This document shows, piece after piece, positions 8,752 to 19,555 of a DNA stretch of 64,000 nucleotides. The position numbers and the translations under genes were made by a program. The notes under the pieces were generated by a model that searched no databases, had not been told where the DNA came from, and saw only the letters and a program-made list of their open reading frames with translations. Each line of letters opens with the position of its first letter. The first letter of the stretch is position 1. Source of the DNA: an uncultured Myxococcaceae bacterium (GTDB lineage: Bacteria > Myxococcota_A > Polyangia > Polyangiales > Ga0077539); the NCBI GenBank assembly GCA_945952225.1, contig CAMFHP010000004.1, positions 62,001 through 126,000 of the forward strand, given 5' to 3'.

Positions 8752-9723
8752 TCAACGACCGGGTACCTCGGCGTGCGGCGGCGGAAGGAGCGAGGTGCGC
8801 GCGTGCCCGTTGCAACCGTTCGGCGTGTTCGCAAGGGCTTCGGCGATGCTCTCCTTCACGACGGGTTCGATCGTCGCGAAGACCTCGTCGGGCGCGAGGC
8901 GCGAGCGCGATCCGTCGGCGTTGCGCGGAGCTCCGCCCACGGTGCTCCCGCCGCCCCAGCCGGGCTCGATGGCGTTGAGCGTCGCGAGGATGCGCTGCAC
9001 CGGGAAGCACTTCACGAACTCGCTCCGCTTGGCCACGGTGTACCCGTGCGTTCCATCGGGGAGCCGCGTGTGGATCACCACGCGCTCGTGGCCGTCGGCG
9101 AAGATGCGCGCGTGGGCCCGCGTGCCGAGGCTCTCGACGAGCACCCAGCCGCTCCCGCGGTGCAGCACCTCGTACCGATTGTCGATGGAGAATCCCTCGG
9201 TGTACGCGGCCGATGCGCCGTCGGCGTACACCGACACGCGGCGCCCGATGTCGTCGAGGAGCGCGCGCATCCCCTGGGCGTCGAGCTGAAAGTACTCGCC
9301 CGTGGCCCGCGCCCGCGTCTCGGGCTCCGAGAGCCACTCGACGATCGTGGGGAGGTCGCCCGAGAGCGGGAACGCGCCGCTGTGCGCGTCGAGCAATCCC
9401 GCGCCGTGCACCAGTCGGTTGATGAGCGGTTCTCTCGCGCGCTCCGTGTGGCGCAGGAGCCAGACGGCGAGCGCCGTGTCGAGGTCGATGTCGTTGAGGT
9501 AGATCGTGAGGTGACGCGGCGTGAGCCCGAGCACGATGGCGTCGTGCACCTGCTCGGCGGTGCTGCGCGTCGCGTGGCGCACGCAGTCGCCGTGGTGGTC
9601 GAAGCTGTAGCGCTCGTGCTCGGCGTCGATCTCCGGGCCGAGCACGTAGCCGTCGAGGGCCACGCTGCGCGGCGGGAGGTCTTCGAAGAGGACCGTCCTC
9701 CCGCGTTCGATCACGATCTCCAT
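8752..9723 (-). CDS. Conserved protein with a DHH-like SFDHHGD motif
   Basis: A 323-aa cytoplasmic protein. Near the N-terminus EHERYSFDHHGDCVRHAT and, later, LNDIDLDTALAVWLL resemble the metal-binding motifs of DHH-type phosphoesterases, but the remaining DHH/DHHA1 motifs are not clear. The C-terminal third is Gly-rich (WGGGSTVGGAPRNADGSR) with a helical tail. A metal-dependent hydrolase is plausible; substrate unknown. The ATG at 9723 is preferred because the frame upstream overlaps the neighbouring membrane-protein gene and reads as Arg/Ser/Thr-rich shadow sequence. It sits between a polytopic membrane protein (37 bp gap) and trxA. Confidence 0.6.
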   Translation of the reverse strand: MEIVIERGRTVLFEDLPPRSVALDGYVLGPEIDAEHERYSFDHHGDCVRHATRSTAEQVHDAIVLGLTPRHLTIYLNDIDLDTALAVWLLRHTERAREPLINRLVHGAGLLDAHSGAFPLSGDLPTIVEWLSEPETRARATGEYFQLDAQGMRALLDDIGRRVSVYADGASAAYTEGFSIDNRYEVLHRGSGWVLVESLGTRAHARIFADGHERVVIHTRLPDGTHGYTVAKRSEFVKCFPVQRILATLNAIEPGWGGGSTVGGAPRNADGSRSRLAPDEVFATIEPVVKESIAEALANTPNGCNGHARTSLLPPPHAEVPGR

Positions 9724-9760
9724 GCCCGGTTTGTCTCGTGTGGCCACTGCGGTGCTCCGA

Positions 9761-11602
9761 TCAGGGCGATCGGCGGGGTGTGCCGCCGGGGCGCGCGTAG
9801 AGGTTCCAGTCACGGCCCTCGAAGCGCAGCTCGTAGCGGTGGGGGTGCTGCGCGGCGGCGTCGTACACACCGCGTCGCGCGAGCACGTAGTCGTAGTAGT
9901 TGAGGTCGGGGTCGGCGACGAGAAGGTCCGTGGTCCACTCCCACCGCGGCGGAAGCCTCGGCGGACGCATCGGCCCCTCGCGATAGCGGAACGGCGACTG
10001 CGGGAAGTCTGCGAACGAGAACGTCGCCACGGCCCCGCCGCGCACCTGGTAGTACGCCGCCGCGTGGAGCAACGGCACGTTGGGCACATGCCCGCTCGCC
10101 GCCGCGGGCACGATCGCCACGAGACGCCGTCCGGGCTCCGCGTGGGCCAGCGCATCATCGAGGTCGCCGAGCTCGGTCTGCTCCCACATCACGAAGCGCG
10201 CGCCCACGTCACCCGCGAGGCCCGCCGACGTGGCGGCCATCACCGCGCAGAGCGCCCACGCGCCCGCGCCCATGCGCGTCGCCCCCACGAGCAGCGGAAG
10301 CACCAGCGCAGCGGTCACCGCGAAGCGCGTGTGGATGGGCCAGATCCACCCGTAGCTCGCGGGCGCGACCATGTAGAGCAGCGCGCACGCCGCGGGCAGC
10401 CACGCGAGGCGCGCCGTGGGCTCGTCGGTGCTCACCGCAGGACGCGCGCGCGTCGCCCAGAGGGCCGCGAACACACCGAGCGAGGCCACGACGGCCATGC
10501 GGCCGAAGATCTGCGACCACGAGCTCTCGGGCGCCGCGAGCGCGCCCCACACGAACGCGAAGGTGCGGTGCCGCACGAGGTAGGCGACCGCAAACACCGC
10601 GGGCACACCGAGCAGCACGGCCTTCGAAGCGCCATCGTCGCGGGCCTCGGGCTCCGCGCGTCCGCGCCACGCCGAGGCCATCGCCGCAGCGCTGAGCGCG
10701 CAGAGCCCCCACGCGAGGAGCGCGCGCTCGTCGAGCTCGCCCGGAAAGTCGAGGAGCACCGTCGAGAGTTCACGCGGAAGGCTGATGAACGGCGGCCACT
10801 CGGGGTGCGCCACGACGCCGACGCCGCCCGCGCGCACGCTCGCATCGGTGGCGGGCGTGCGCAGGAGCCACACGGCCACGGCCACGAGCGAGGGCGCGAG
10901 AAAGAGCAGCTGCCGCACCGCATGACGGAGGTCGGCGACGAGGGCGCGGGCGAGCGCGCCGAGCGGCGGCACACCCGCGGGCGCGTCGGCGAGGGCCTTC
11001 GCAGAAGCCGGGAGATCGAGGAGCAGCAGCGCGCCGAGCCCGAGGAGACCGTACGGCACGAGGTGGGCGTAGAAGGCCGCGAGCGAGAGCCCCGCGAGGG
11101 CGAGCTGACGACGGCGCGCGAGGCGCTCGGTGCGGTCGGCAAAGAGGCCCAGCGCGACGAGCGCGAGGGGCACGCCGAGGAGAAAGTTCAAGAACCCGAG
11201 CATCATCTGCGGGTTCCACGCGAGGGGCCACGCGAGGGAGGCCATGCGCTCGTCGCCGCCGGTGCGACGGAGGGCGAAGCGCAGCGCATACGGGATCGAG
11301 ACCACCGTGAGCGCCGCGAGCAGCTTGCCCGCGCCCTCGACGCCCGTCACCCACGAGAGCGGAATGCCCAGCAGGTACACGATGAGGTACTGCGTGCGCG
11401 AGAGCGTCGCGGTGAAGTACTCGCCCAGCGTGTGCGAGAAGGGCAGCGCGCGAAGCACCGCGATGGCGGCCATGTGCTGCGGAAGGTCTTGCAGCGGAAC
11501 GTGATGCGAGGCCGCGAGGGGCGCGGCGTTGGCGAGCGTCACGGCGCCGAAGGCCAGTTCGAAGAGCGCGCGTTGCAGCGCCGCGGGGCGTGTCGGTGCC
11601 AT
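9761..11602 (-). CDS. Polytopic membrane protein, possible lipid-linked glycosyltransferase
   Basis: A 613-aa protein with roughly 10-12 hydrophobic segments and a soluble C-terminal region of about 130 residues. The first loop, HHVPLQDLPQHMAAIAVL, has the Asp-rich character of the first periplasmic loop in GT-C-fold transferases (PMT/ArnT-like), but no other signature is clear. The C-terminal part (DLNYYDYVLARRGVYDAA) looks periplasmic. Its start is 1 bp beyond the stop of the upstream SprT-like gene, so the two are co-translated. Function is unassigned; the family guess rests on topology. Confidence 0.65.
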   Translation of the reverse strand: MAPTRPAALQRALFELAFGAVTLANAAPLAASHHVPLQDLPQHMAAIAVLRALPFSHTLGEYFTATLSRTQYLIVYLLGIPLSWVTGVEGAGKLLAALTVVSIPYALRFALRRTGGDERMASLAWPLAWNPQMMLGFLNFLLGVPLALVALGLFADRTERLARRRQLALAGLSLAAFYAHLVPYGLLGLGALLLLDLPASAKALADAPAGVPPLGALARALVADLRHAVRQLLFLAPSLVAVAVWLLRTPATDASVRAGGVGVVAHPEWPPFISLPRELSTVLLDFPGELDERALLAWGLCALSAAAMASAWRGRAEPEARDDGASKAVLLGVPAVFAVAYLVRHRTFAFVWGALAAPESSWSQIFGRMAVVASLGVFAALWATRARPAVSTDEPTARLAWLPAACALLYMVAPASYGWIWPIHTRFAVTAALVLPLLVGATRMGAGAWALCAVMAATSAGLAGDVGARFVMWEQTELGDLDDALAHAEPGRRLVAIVPAAASGHVPNVPLLHAAAYYQVRGGAVATFSFADFPQSPFRYREGPMRPPRLPPRWEWTTDLLVADPDLNYYDYVLARRGVYDAAAQHPHRYELRFEGRDWNLYARPGGTPRRSP

Positions 11603-11603
11603 G

Positions 11604-12392
11604 TCAGAGGTCGCGCGTGGCGATGAGCCGACGCACGTTGCGTCGCTCCCATTCGATGGCGCGCTCGCGGTCGTGGAAGGTGGCTTCGCGGGCGCGAAAA
11701 TCGGCCGAGTGATGGCACCGCCGCCCGTCGACCTCGGGCGCCGGCGTGAGGTGGTGCAGCAGTTCGTGAAAGACCACCCACGCCACGAAGAACCGCGGCA
11801 CCCACGCCTGGTCGAGCGCGGGATGGATGCGAATGAGCCCCTCGTCGTAGAGGTACGCGCCCATGCGGATCGTGCGGTGTCTCGCGCGCCGCTGGCTCGC
11901 GCCCTGACGCCCCCAGGTGATCTTCACGGGCGCCGCCTCGGGGGCGTACGCGCGCAGCACCTCGTCGAGAATCTCTCCGAGGTCGTGGTGCTCACCCTGC
12001 GTGCGCAGCGCACCGGACTCGGGCGACGCGGGTCGGCGGATGTGCTCCGCCCGCGCGCGGATGTACGCGTCGATGAGGGCGCTCGCGCGACGGTCGCCAT
12101 GCGCGAGGTAGCGGGCCACGGCGTCGATCACCTCGGGCGAGGCCTCGGCGAACATGTGGTGCAGCCGCACGTGGCGCACACCCTCGACGCGGCGGATCGA
12201 GAGCATCGTGCGTCGGTTGTCGGTGACGGTCACCACGAGGGGCGCGCCGAGCCTTCGCGCGAGGCGGTCTTCGAGCGAGAGGCCCGCGTCGGCGTCGTCG
12301 CGCGAGGCGTCTCGCGGCCCGAGGATCGAGCCCGCGAGCGGGTCGACGTGGGGCAGCGTGAGCTGGCGCGCGGCGGTCGGGGGACGTCCCAT
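11604..12392 (-). CDS. SprT-like zinc metallopeptidase
   Basis: A 262-aa cytoplasmic protein. The C-terminal half carries WVVFHELLHHLTP (His209, Glu210, His213), the HExxH zinc site, followed by HHSADFRAREATF that can supply the third ligand, and then an ERAIEWERRN helix common in SprT-like proteins. RMGAYLYDEGLIRIHP upstream of HExxH matches the SprT beta-strand pair. The N-terminal 120 residues are not recognised. SprT/Spartan relatives act on DNA-protein crosslinks, but that role is not established for this subgroup. The ATG at 12392 is chosen because upstream sequence overlaps the M16 gene. Confidence 0.75.
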   Translation of the reverse strand: MGRPPTAARQLTLPHVDPLAGSILGPRDASRDDADAGLSLEDRLARRLGAPLVVTVTDNRRTMLSIRRVEGVRHVRLHHMFAEASPEVIDAVARYLAHGDRRASALIDAYIRARAEHIRRPASPESGALRTQGEHHDLGEILDEVLRAYAPEAAPVKITWGRQGASQRRARHRTIRMGAYLYDEGLIRIHPALDQAWVPRFFVAWVVFHELLHHLTPAPEVDGRRCHHSADFRAREATFHDRERAIEWERRNVRRLIATRDL

Positions 12393-12430
12393 CGAAGCGG
12401 CCGCGAGGCTATGAACGTCTGCCAGACAGG

Positions 12431-13741
12431 TCAAGAAGCGCTCGACGCGCCGCGCTGCGCGCGAAAGCCCCGGAGCATCGCCGCGAGCGTGCGTCGCGCC
12501 GCGGGGTCGTCGTCGCCCACGAGCACCAGGCTCGCGCGTGACGGATCGAACACCGCGCGGGCCACACGACGGATGTCCGCCGCGGTCACCGAGAGCACGC
12601 GACGGCGCCGGTCGTCGGGCGTCTCGCGGAGGTTGAACAGCTCCGACGGACCGTAGAAATCCGCGAGGGCGTGGGCGCTGTCTTCGAGCGTGTCGAGGTC
12701 GAAGGCGCTGCGCCGACGGAGCTTGTCGATCTCGGCGCGCGAGGGTCCCTCGTCGCAGAGCGCTTCGAGAATGGCGAGCACCTCGCCGAGGAGCGCGGGC
12801 AGCGAGCGGTGCGCGACCGACGAGGCCACGTCGAACATCCCCACGTCGTCGAAGAGTTCGACGTTGGCGCCCACCTCGTAGGCGATGCCCTTCTCGTCGC
12901 ACACGCGGCGGTAGAGCGGCGTCGACATGCCGTCGTCGAGCACGCGCACGAGCATCTCCATCACGCGCGCGTCGCGGCCCCGCTGGCCCGGCGTCGGAAA
13001 GCCCAGACGCACCGCCGTCTGTGAGCCCGGATCCACCGCGGTCTTCACGCGCATCGCGGTCTGCATGACCTCGAAGGGCGGCGCCTTCACGACCGCGCCC
13101 GCGGCGACGTTCGCAAACGCGCGCTCCACCGCGCGGCGCATCACCGCGTGCGAGCGCGGACCGACCACCACCACGGCCATGTTGCGCGCGACGTAGTGCT
13201 TCGCGAGGTGCGCGCGGAGATGACGCTCGACGAAGCGCTCGACGTTCGAGAGCGAACCCGTGAGCGGCCATGCGAGGGGATGGCCCCGAAACACCTCGGC
13301 GTGCAGGAGGTTGTCGGCGTTGATGTCGCGGCCGTCTTCGTCGAGGTCTTCGAGAATCTCCTCGCGCACGATGCCCTTCTCGAGCGCGATGTCGGCGAAA
13401 CGCGGCGTGACGAAGGCCTCGCCGAGCTCCACCGCGGCCTCGGCGAGCACGTCGGGCGGAACGGTGAGTTCGAAGAGCGTGAAGTCACCGTGCGTGGCGG
13501 CGGTGAGCGTTCCCCCGAGCGACTCGATGCGCTCGCTGAAGGCCGCGGCGGTGGGGTGCCGCGCGGTGCCGCGAAAGAGCATGTGCTCCAGAAAGTGCGT
13601 GATGCCGTTGGTGGCGCGCGTCTCGTGCCGTGCGCCCGCGTGCACGTTCACCGCGATGACGGCCTGGTGCAGGTGCGTGCGCCGCACGGTCACGACCCGG
13701 AGGCCGTTGGCGAGGCGAGAGAACTCGGCGGTGTGCTGCAT
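12431..13741 (-). CDS. M16 (insulinase/processing-peptidase-like) zinc protease
   Basis: A 436-aa protein of the size of bacterial M16B peptidases. The inverted zinc motif HFLEH is at residues 49-53 (His49, Glu52, His53) with the third ligand expected in IVREEILEDLDED about 75 residues later. The C-terminal half has the second M16 fold, including the KGIAYEVGANVELFDDVG region. No signal peptide is seen, so it is probably cytoplasmic. It follows the PPIase gene after 147 bp, and the SprT-like gene begins 38 bp downstream. Confidence 0.93.
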   Translation of the reverse strand: MQHTAEFSRLANGLRVVTVRRTHLHQAVIAVNVHAGARHETRATNGITHFLEHMLFRGTARHPTAAAFSERIESLGGTLTAATHGDFTLFELTVPPDVLAEAAVELGEAFVTPRFADIALEKGIVREEILEDLDEDGRDINADNLLHAEVFRGHPLAWPLTGSLSNVERFVERHLRAHLAKHYVARNMAVVVVGPRSHAVMRRAVERAFANVAAGAVVKAPPFEVMQTAMRVKTAVDPGSQTAVRLGFPTPGQRGRDARVMEMLVRVLDDGMSTPLYRRVCDEKGIAYEVGANVELFDDVGMFDVASSVAHRSLPALLGEVLAILEALCDEGPSRAEIDKLRRRSAFDLDTLEDSAHALADFYGPSELFNLRETPDDRRRRVLSVTAADIRRVARAVFDPSRASLVLVGDDDPAARRTLAAMLRGFRAQRGASSAS

Positions 13742-13888
13742 CCGTGAGGGGGGCGATGGGTAATCCCCCTCCGCCGCGACCGCAACCTCTCGGTGCGAGA
13801 AGCGCGGCGCGGCAGCGTGTGTGCGAGCGATCGGTGAGCGGCGGGTGCGGAGGCGAACGGAACGAGCGCGGCAGACGCGAGACGGCGA

Positions 13889-15658
13889 TCAGTTCTGCTC
13901 GTCTTCTTCGCTGTTGGCGCCGGGCTGCGGCGCGCGGATGCGCTGCGAGTTGCCGAGGCGCACCTGGCCCGCGTGCTCGGCGTCGGTGCGGAGCGTGGCG
14001 AGGTAGGTGGCGATCGCCTGGCGCTGGCGCGTGCCGAGCACGGAGTTCTGCGCGAGCTGCTCCTGGCGCTGACGGGCGAACTCCTCGCGGGTGGCGGTGG
14101 TGCGGCTGCCGTCCTTGAAGCGCAGCACGAACCAGTCGTCGCCCACGTGCACGGGCTCGGCGCTGAGCGGCGCCGCGTCGGTGAGCTGAAAGGCCGCCGC
14201 CGTGAGCACGTCGGGGCGATCGACGTCGGCGAGCACCATGCCGTTGCGGGTGAACTGCTCGCTCTCCTTGAGCTCGGGCGCATCGAGGTCGCTGCGCTCC
14301 GCGGGGGCGAGCGTCACGTTGCCGGGCAGCACCACCGGCGCAGGAACCTCTCCGCGGTAGAACTCACGGAGCGCGGCCTCGCGAATCTCGCGGGCCACGG
14401 TGGTGAGGTCGGCGCCGCCGCGGATGCGGGTGAGCGCCGCGCGCGAGGCCTCGGCGTTGAGCTCCGCGGCGCGGGCCTCGCGGTAGAGCGTGCGGGCGAT
14501 GTCGGCCTTCGCGGCGGTCTCGGCGACGTCGCCCTCGCGGGTGCCGGTCACCTGGATGATGTGCAGGCCGTACTGGGTCTCGACGGGCTCGGAGTACGCG
14601 TTCACGGCGAGGGCGCGCATCGCGTTGCGGAAGGGCTCCACGAGGCGCTCCTGCGCTTCGTTCGACTGCCAGCCCATGTCGCCGCCGGTGCGCCAGCTCC
14701 CGGGGTCACCCGAGTAGAGGCGCGCGAGGCGCACGAAGTCTTCACCCGCGACGAGGCGCGCCCGCACGGCGGCAGCGCGGGCGCGGGTCTCGGCCTTCTG
14801 CGCGTCGGTGGCCCCATCGGGGAAGCTCAGGAGGATGTGCCGCACACGCATCTCGCGCTGGAGCCCGCGGAGGCCGTCGCGACGGCGCTCGTACATGCGG
14901 TTGATCTCGTCGGCGTGCTGACCGGCCCACGCGGCGACGGCCTGCGGGTCGTCGTCGCGCACGAGGTCGCGGTAGAAGGCCAGCGAGAAGCGGAGGTACT
15001 TCACGGCCATCTGGTCGTGCGTCTGGCGGTACTCGCGCCAGAGCTCCTCGTCGGAGATCTGCACCGACGAGGCGATGGACTCGCGCATGCGCTGGGCGAG
15101 CATCTCGCGGCGCGTGGCCTCGCGGAGGTCGGGCACCGTGCGGCCGAAGACCCGGCGCGACACGCGCTCGAACGCGGGGAACGAGAACTCCGTGGAGTTG
15201 TTCTCGCTGCACGAGCGCGGCGACAGGAACATCGGGGGAATCGGGCCCGAGGGGATGCCCACCACGGGCTCCGCGCCGCTGCCCACCGAGAGGTAGAAGC
15301 GGCACTTGCGGAACTCGGCGTTCACGTCGTCGTCGGTCACGCGGAAGCCCACGCGCTCGGCCTCGTGCGCGAGGAGCTCGCGTTCGATGAGCCCGTCGAG
15401 CGCGCCCTGGCGCAGCGCGCCCGTGATCACCGGGTTCTCGTCGTCACGCTGCGCGAAGCGGCGGAGCACCGCGAACGACGACGTGAAGTCGGTCTCGGTG
15501 ACGGTGTGTCCGTGAACCTTCGCGACGTAGGTGACTTCGAGCTTCCCATCGGAGCACCCGCGAGAGCCCGGGCCCCAGCTCAGGCCGAAGGCGAGCACGG
15601 TCGCCCCCAGGATCACCATGAAGAGGGTCTGCGAGTATTTTTGGAGTCCTTCGAACAT
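13889..15658 (-). CDS. Membrane-anchored peptidyl-prolyl isomerase (PpiD/SurA type)
   Basis: A 589-aa protein. The start MFEGLQKYSQTLFMVILGAT gives an N-in transmembrane anchor (about residues 12-31), the topology of PpiD. A SurA-N-like helical region covers about residues 50-250. The parvulin domain is in the middle: RHILLSFPDGATDAQ, FVRLARLYSGDPGSWRTGGDMGW and VETQYGLHIIQVTG. The C-terminal region repeats SurA-like helices, as in PpiD. The role is folding of outer-membrane and secreted proteins. It is the first gene of the minus-strand run and is divergent from rpsO. The ATG at 15658 is chosen over an upstream one (15742) because it starts directly at the anchor. Confidence 0.88.
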   Translation of the reverse strand: MFEGLQKYSQTLFMVILGATVLAFGLSWGPGSRGCSDGKLEVTYVAKVHGHTVTETDFTSSFAVLRRFAQRDDENPVITGALRQGALDGLIERELLAHEAERVGFRVTDDDVNAEFRKCRFYLSVGSGAEPVVGIPSGPIPPMFLSPRSCSENNSTEFSFPAFERVSRRVFGRTVPDLREATRREMLAQRMRESIASSVQISDEELWREYRQTHDQMAVKYLRFSLAFYRDLVRDDDPQAVAAWAGQHADEINRMYERRRDGLRGLQREMRVRHILLSFPDGATDAQKAETRARAAAVRARLVAGEDFVRLARLYSGDPGSWRTGGDMGWQSNEAQERLVEPFRNAMRALAVNAYSEPVETQYGLHIIQVTGTREGDVAETAAKADIARTLYREARAAELNAEASRAALTRIRGGADLTTVAREIREAALREFYRGEVPAPVVLPGNVTLAPAERSDLDAPELKESEQFTRNGMVLADVDRPDVLTAAAFQLTDAAPLSAEPVHVGDDWFVLRFKDGSRTTATREEFARQRQEQLAQNSVLGTRQRQAIATYLATLRTDAEHAGQVRLGNSQRIRAPQPGANSEEDEQN

Positions 15659-15687
15659 GCTCGGCGCTCGTAGCTCGTAGATCGGTG

Positions 15688-15758
15688 GAACTGCACACAA
15701 ACGCAGTTCGTTCCCCCGGGAGGTAGACGAACGCGGCGGCATTCTGTAGAAGCCGCCG
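15688..15758. promoter_or_regulatory. Two inverted repeats in the PPIase/rpsO divergent region
   Basis: GAACTGC and GCAGTTC (15688-15709, 8-base loop) and CGGCGGC and GCCGCCG (15734-15758, 11-base loop) form 7-bp perfect arms. They lie upstream of the PPIase gene. They may be protein-binding sites or leader hairpins; the sequence does not decide. Confidence 0.3.
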
Positions 15759-15805
15759 TCGCGTCGGTTACGGGTGCGCTGGCCACTACCACAACTGGAT
15801 CGCGA

Positions 15806-15833
15806 TTGACACTCAGCGCGGATCGAAGATACT
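15806..15833 (+). promoter_or_regulatory. Sigma-70-type promoter for rpsO
   Basis: TTGACA at 15806-15811 is a perfect -35. GATACT at 15828-15833 matches the -10 consensus at four of six positions. The spacer is 16 bp, and the ATG of rpsO is 37 bp downstream of the -10. This is the clearest promoter in the window. Confidence 0.75.
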
Positions 15834-15869
15834 CCGCCGCCGATTTTCGAAGAGGATCAGGAACCCCCC

Positions 15870-16139
15870 ATGTCGCTGCATACCGCCAAGAAGGCCGAGA
15901 TCATCGAGAAGTTCCGCACGAGCGAGTCCGACACGGGCTCGGCGCAGGTGCAGATCGCGCTTCTGAGCGCGCGCATCTCGCAGCTCACGGGTCACTTCGA
16001 GACCCACAAGAAGGATCACCACTCGCGCCGCGGGCTGCTCAAGCTGGTCGGTCAGCGCCGTCGCCTCCTCGAGTACCTCAAGGCCAAGGACGTCGGCGCC
16101 TACCGCAAGGTCATCGGCGAGCTGAACCTCCGCAAGTGA
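15870..16139 (+). CDS. rpsO: 30S ribosomal protein S15
   Basis: An 89-aa protein, the universal S15 length. The S15 signature is plain: [36 protein letters not shown] and [14 protein letters not shown]15 binds the central domain of 16S rRNA and nucleates the small-subunit platform. It has its own promoter and is followed by a hairpin terminator and then pnp, the conserved bacterial rpsO-pnp order. AGGA lies about 12 bp upstream of the ATG. Confidence 0.98.
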   Translation: MSLHTAKKAEIIEKFRTSESDTGSAQVQIALLSARISQLTGHFETHKKDHHSRRGLLKLVGQRRRLLEYLKAKDVGAYRKVIGELNLRK

Positions 16140-16149
16140 TTCCCCCGCG

Positions 16150-16178
16150 AACGCCCTGTCTCCCGTAGGCAGGGCGTT
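16150..16178 (+). terminator. rpsO downstream hairpin (terminator or attenuator)
   Basis: AACGCCCTG (16150-16158) and CAGGGCGTT (16170-16178) form a perfect 9-bp stem with an 11-base loop, 11 bp after the rpsO stop. There is only a short T-rich tail (CGTGCTTCG), so partial read-through into pnp is likely. The rest of the 320-bp gap to pnp (16179-16459) shows nothing further I can support. Confidence 0.7.
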
Positions 16179-16459
16179 CGTGCTTCGTCACCGCGCGTCT
16201 TCGCCTCTCCACACCGTATCGACCGCACCGACGGGAGAGCCCAACGCCTCTTCCTCCGTAGCCGTCGCTCCGGTCTTCGCTTCGTGCGCACGACCCTCGT
16301 GGGTTGCACCGCCCCTCCGCGCCGCAACCGCCCGCGTGCCCAGGAACCGAGGACACCGAACGACGGCCCCGCCTGTACGCCCCCGCCAGGCCGGTCGACT
16401 CCGATGGGACCGCGACGCGCTCGCTCCGTCACGTCACGCGCGCATGCGCAGGAGTCTCT

Positions 16460-18655
<2,196 letters not shown>

Positions 18656-18682
18656 GAGTTCCTCCGACTCCAGCGCCTCCCT

Positions 18683-18720
18683 GACGCCCCCGCTGCGCCT
18701 CACCGCGCGCCGGGGGCGTC
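18683..18720. terminator. Shared hairpin terminator between pnp and the convergent TPR gene
   Basis: GACGCCCCCG (18683-18692) and CGGGGGCGTC (18711-18720) make a perfect 10-bp stem with an 18-base loop. It lies 27 bp after the pnp stop and 60 bp before the end of the convergent lipoprotein gene, so it can serve both strands. No T-run. Confidence 0.65.
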
Positions 18721-18779
18721 GGCGTTTCGAAGCGCCTGCGCGGGGCCTCCGCGGCGCCGCAACGGGGGTGTCGACGGGG

Positions 18780-19553
18780 CTACTGCGTGAGCGTGCGGAC
18801 GCGCGCTTCGACCGACGCCCGATCGGGCGTGTCGGGCCTGCGCGAGAGGTACTCACGGAACGCCGCGGCGGCCTCGGCGCGGTGCCCGAGGTGCTCGTGC
18901 GTGACCGCGAGGTTGAAGTAGAGCTCGGCCACCTCGCGCTGCGACTCCTGCATGAAGCGCAGCGCCGCTTCGAAGGCCTGGAGCGCGGGCGCGTACTGCC
19001 TGCGCTGGTAGAGCGACACGCCGCGCGCGAAGAACGTCCCCGCCTCGGCCACGAGCGCGTCGTTGCCCGGCGGTGGACGCGCGATGTCCTCGCGACGACG
19101 GCGCGCGAAATCACGGAGCCCCGCCATGCGCTGGTCGAGGTCCGCGCGCAGCGCCGCGGGCGGGTTGTGCGAGAGCGCCCGCGTGTACCACTCGGTCGCC
19201 GCATCCACTGAGGCCGACCGCTCGTGCATGCGGAACGTGTTGAACGCGAGCTCGAGCGAAGGCGCGAGCGCGTAGGCCTCGCCGAAGAGGCGCGCCGCGT
19301 CGGTGAAGCGGGTCTGCTCCACGGCGGCCATGGCCTCGCGGTAGCGCGCGAGGGCGGCCTCCTGCGCGGGCGCGGCCGCGTCGACGGGCGCTGCGACGGC
19401 GGCGTCGGTGCCCGTCGACGTGACGGTGACCACGCTCGTCGCGGTGGTGGTGCTGCTGGTGGTGACGACGGGCTCCGCACGCGGCGGCGGCGACGAGGCG
19501 CACGCCGCAACGAGGAGCACCGACGGGAGAACGATCGCCCGCGCGACGCGCAT
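18780..19553 (-). CDS. TPR-containing lipoprotein
   Basis: A 257-aa protein with signal MRVARAIVLPSVLLVAAC (lipidated Cys18), a Thr/Ser/Ala-rich linker to about residue 60, then helical repeats. TPR-like blocks include ALARYREAMAAVEQTRFTDA, VSLYQRRQYAPALQAFEAAL and ELYFNLAVTHEHLGHRAEA. This suggests a periplasmic scaffold or adaptor. It starts 2 bp beyond the stop of the upstream PPC-domain lipoprotein, so the two are co-transcribed and probably work together. The partner is unknown. Confidence 0.85.
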   Translation of the reverse strand: MRVARAIVLPSVLLVAACASSPPPRAEPVVTTSSTTTATSVVTVTSTGTDAAVAAPVDAAAPAQEAALARYREAMAAVEQTRFTDAARLFGEAYALAPSLELAFNTFRMHERSASVDAATEWYTRALSHNPPAALRADLDQRMAGLRDFARRRREDIARPPPGNDALVAEAGTFFARGVSLYQRRQYAPALQAFEAALRFMQESQREVAELYFNLAVTHEHLGHRAEAAAAFREYLSRRPDTPDRASVEARVRTLTQ

Positions 19554-19555
19554 GG

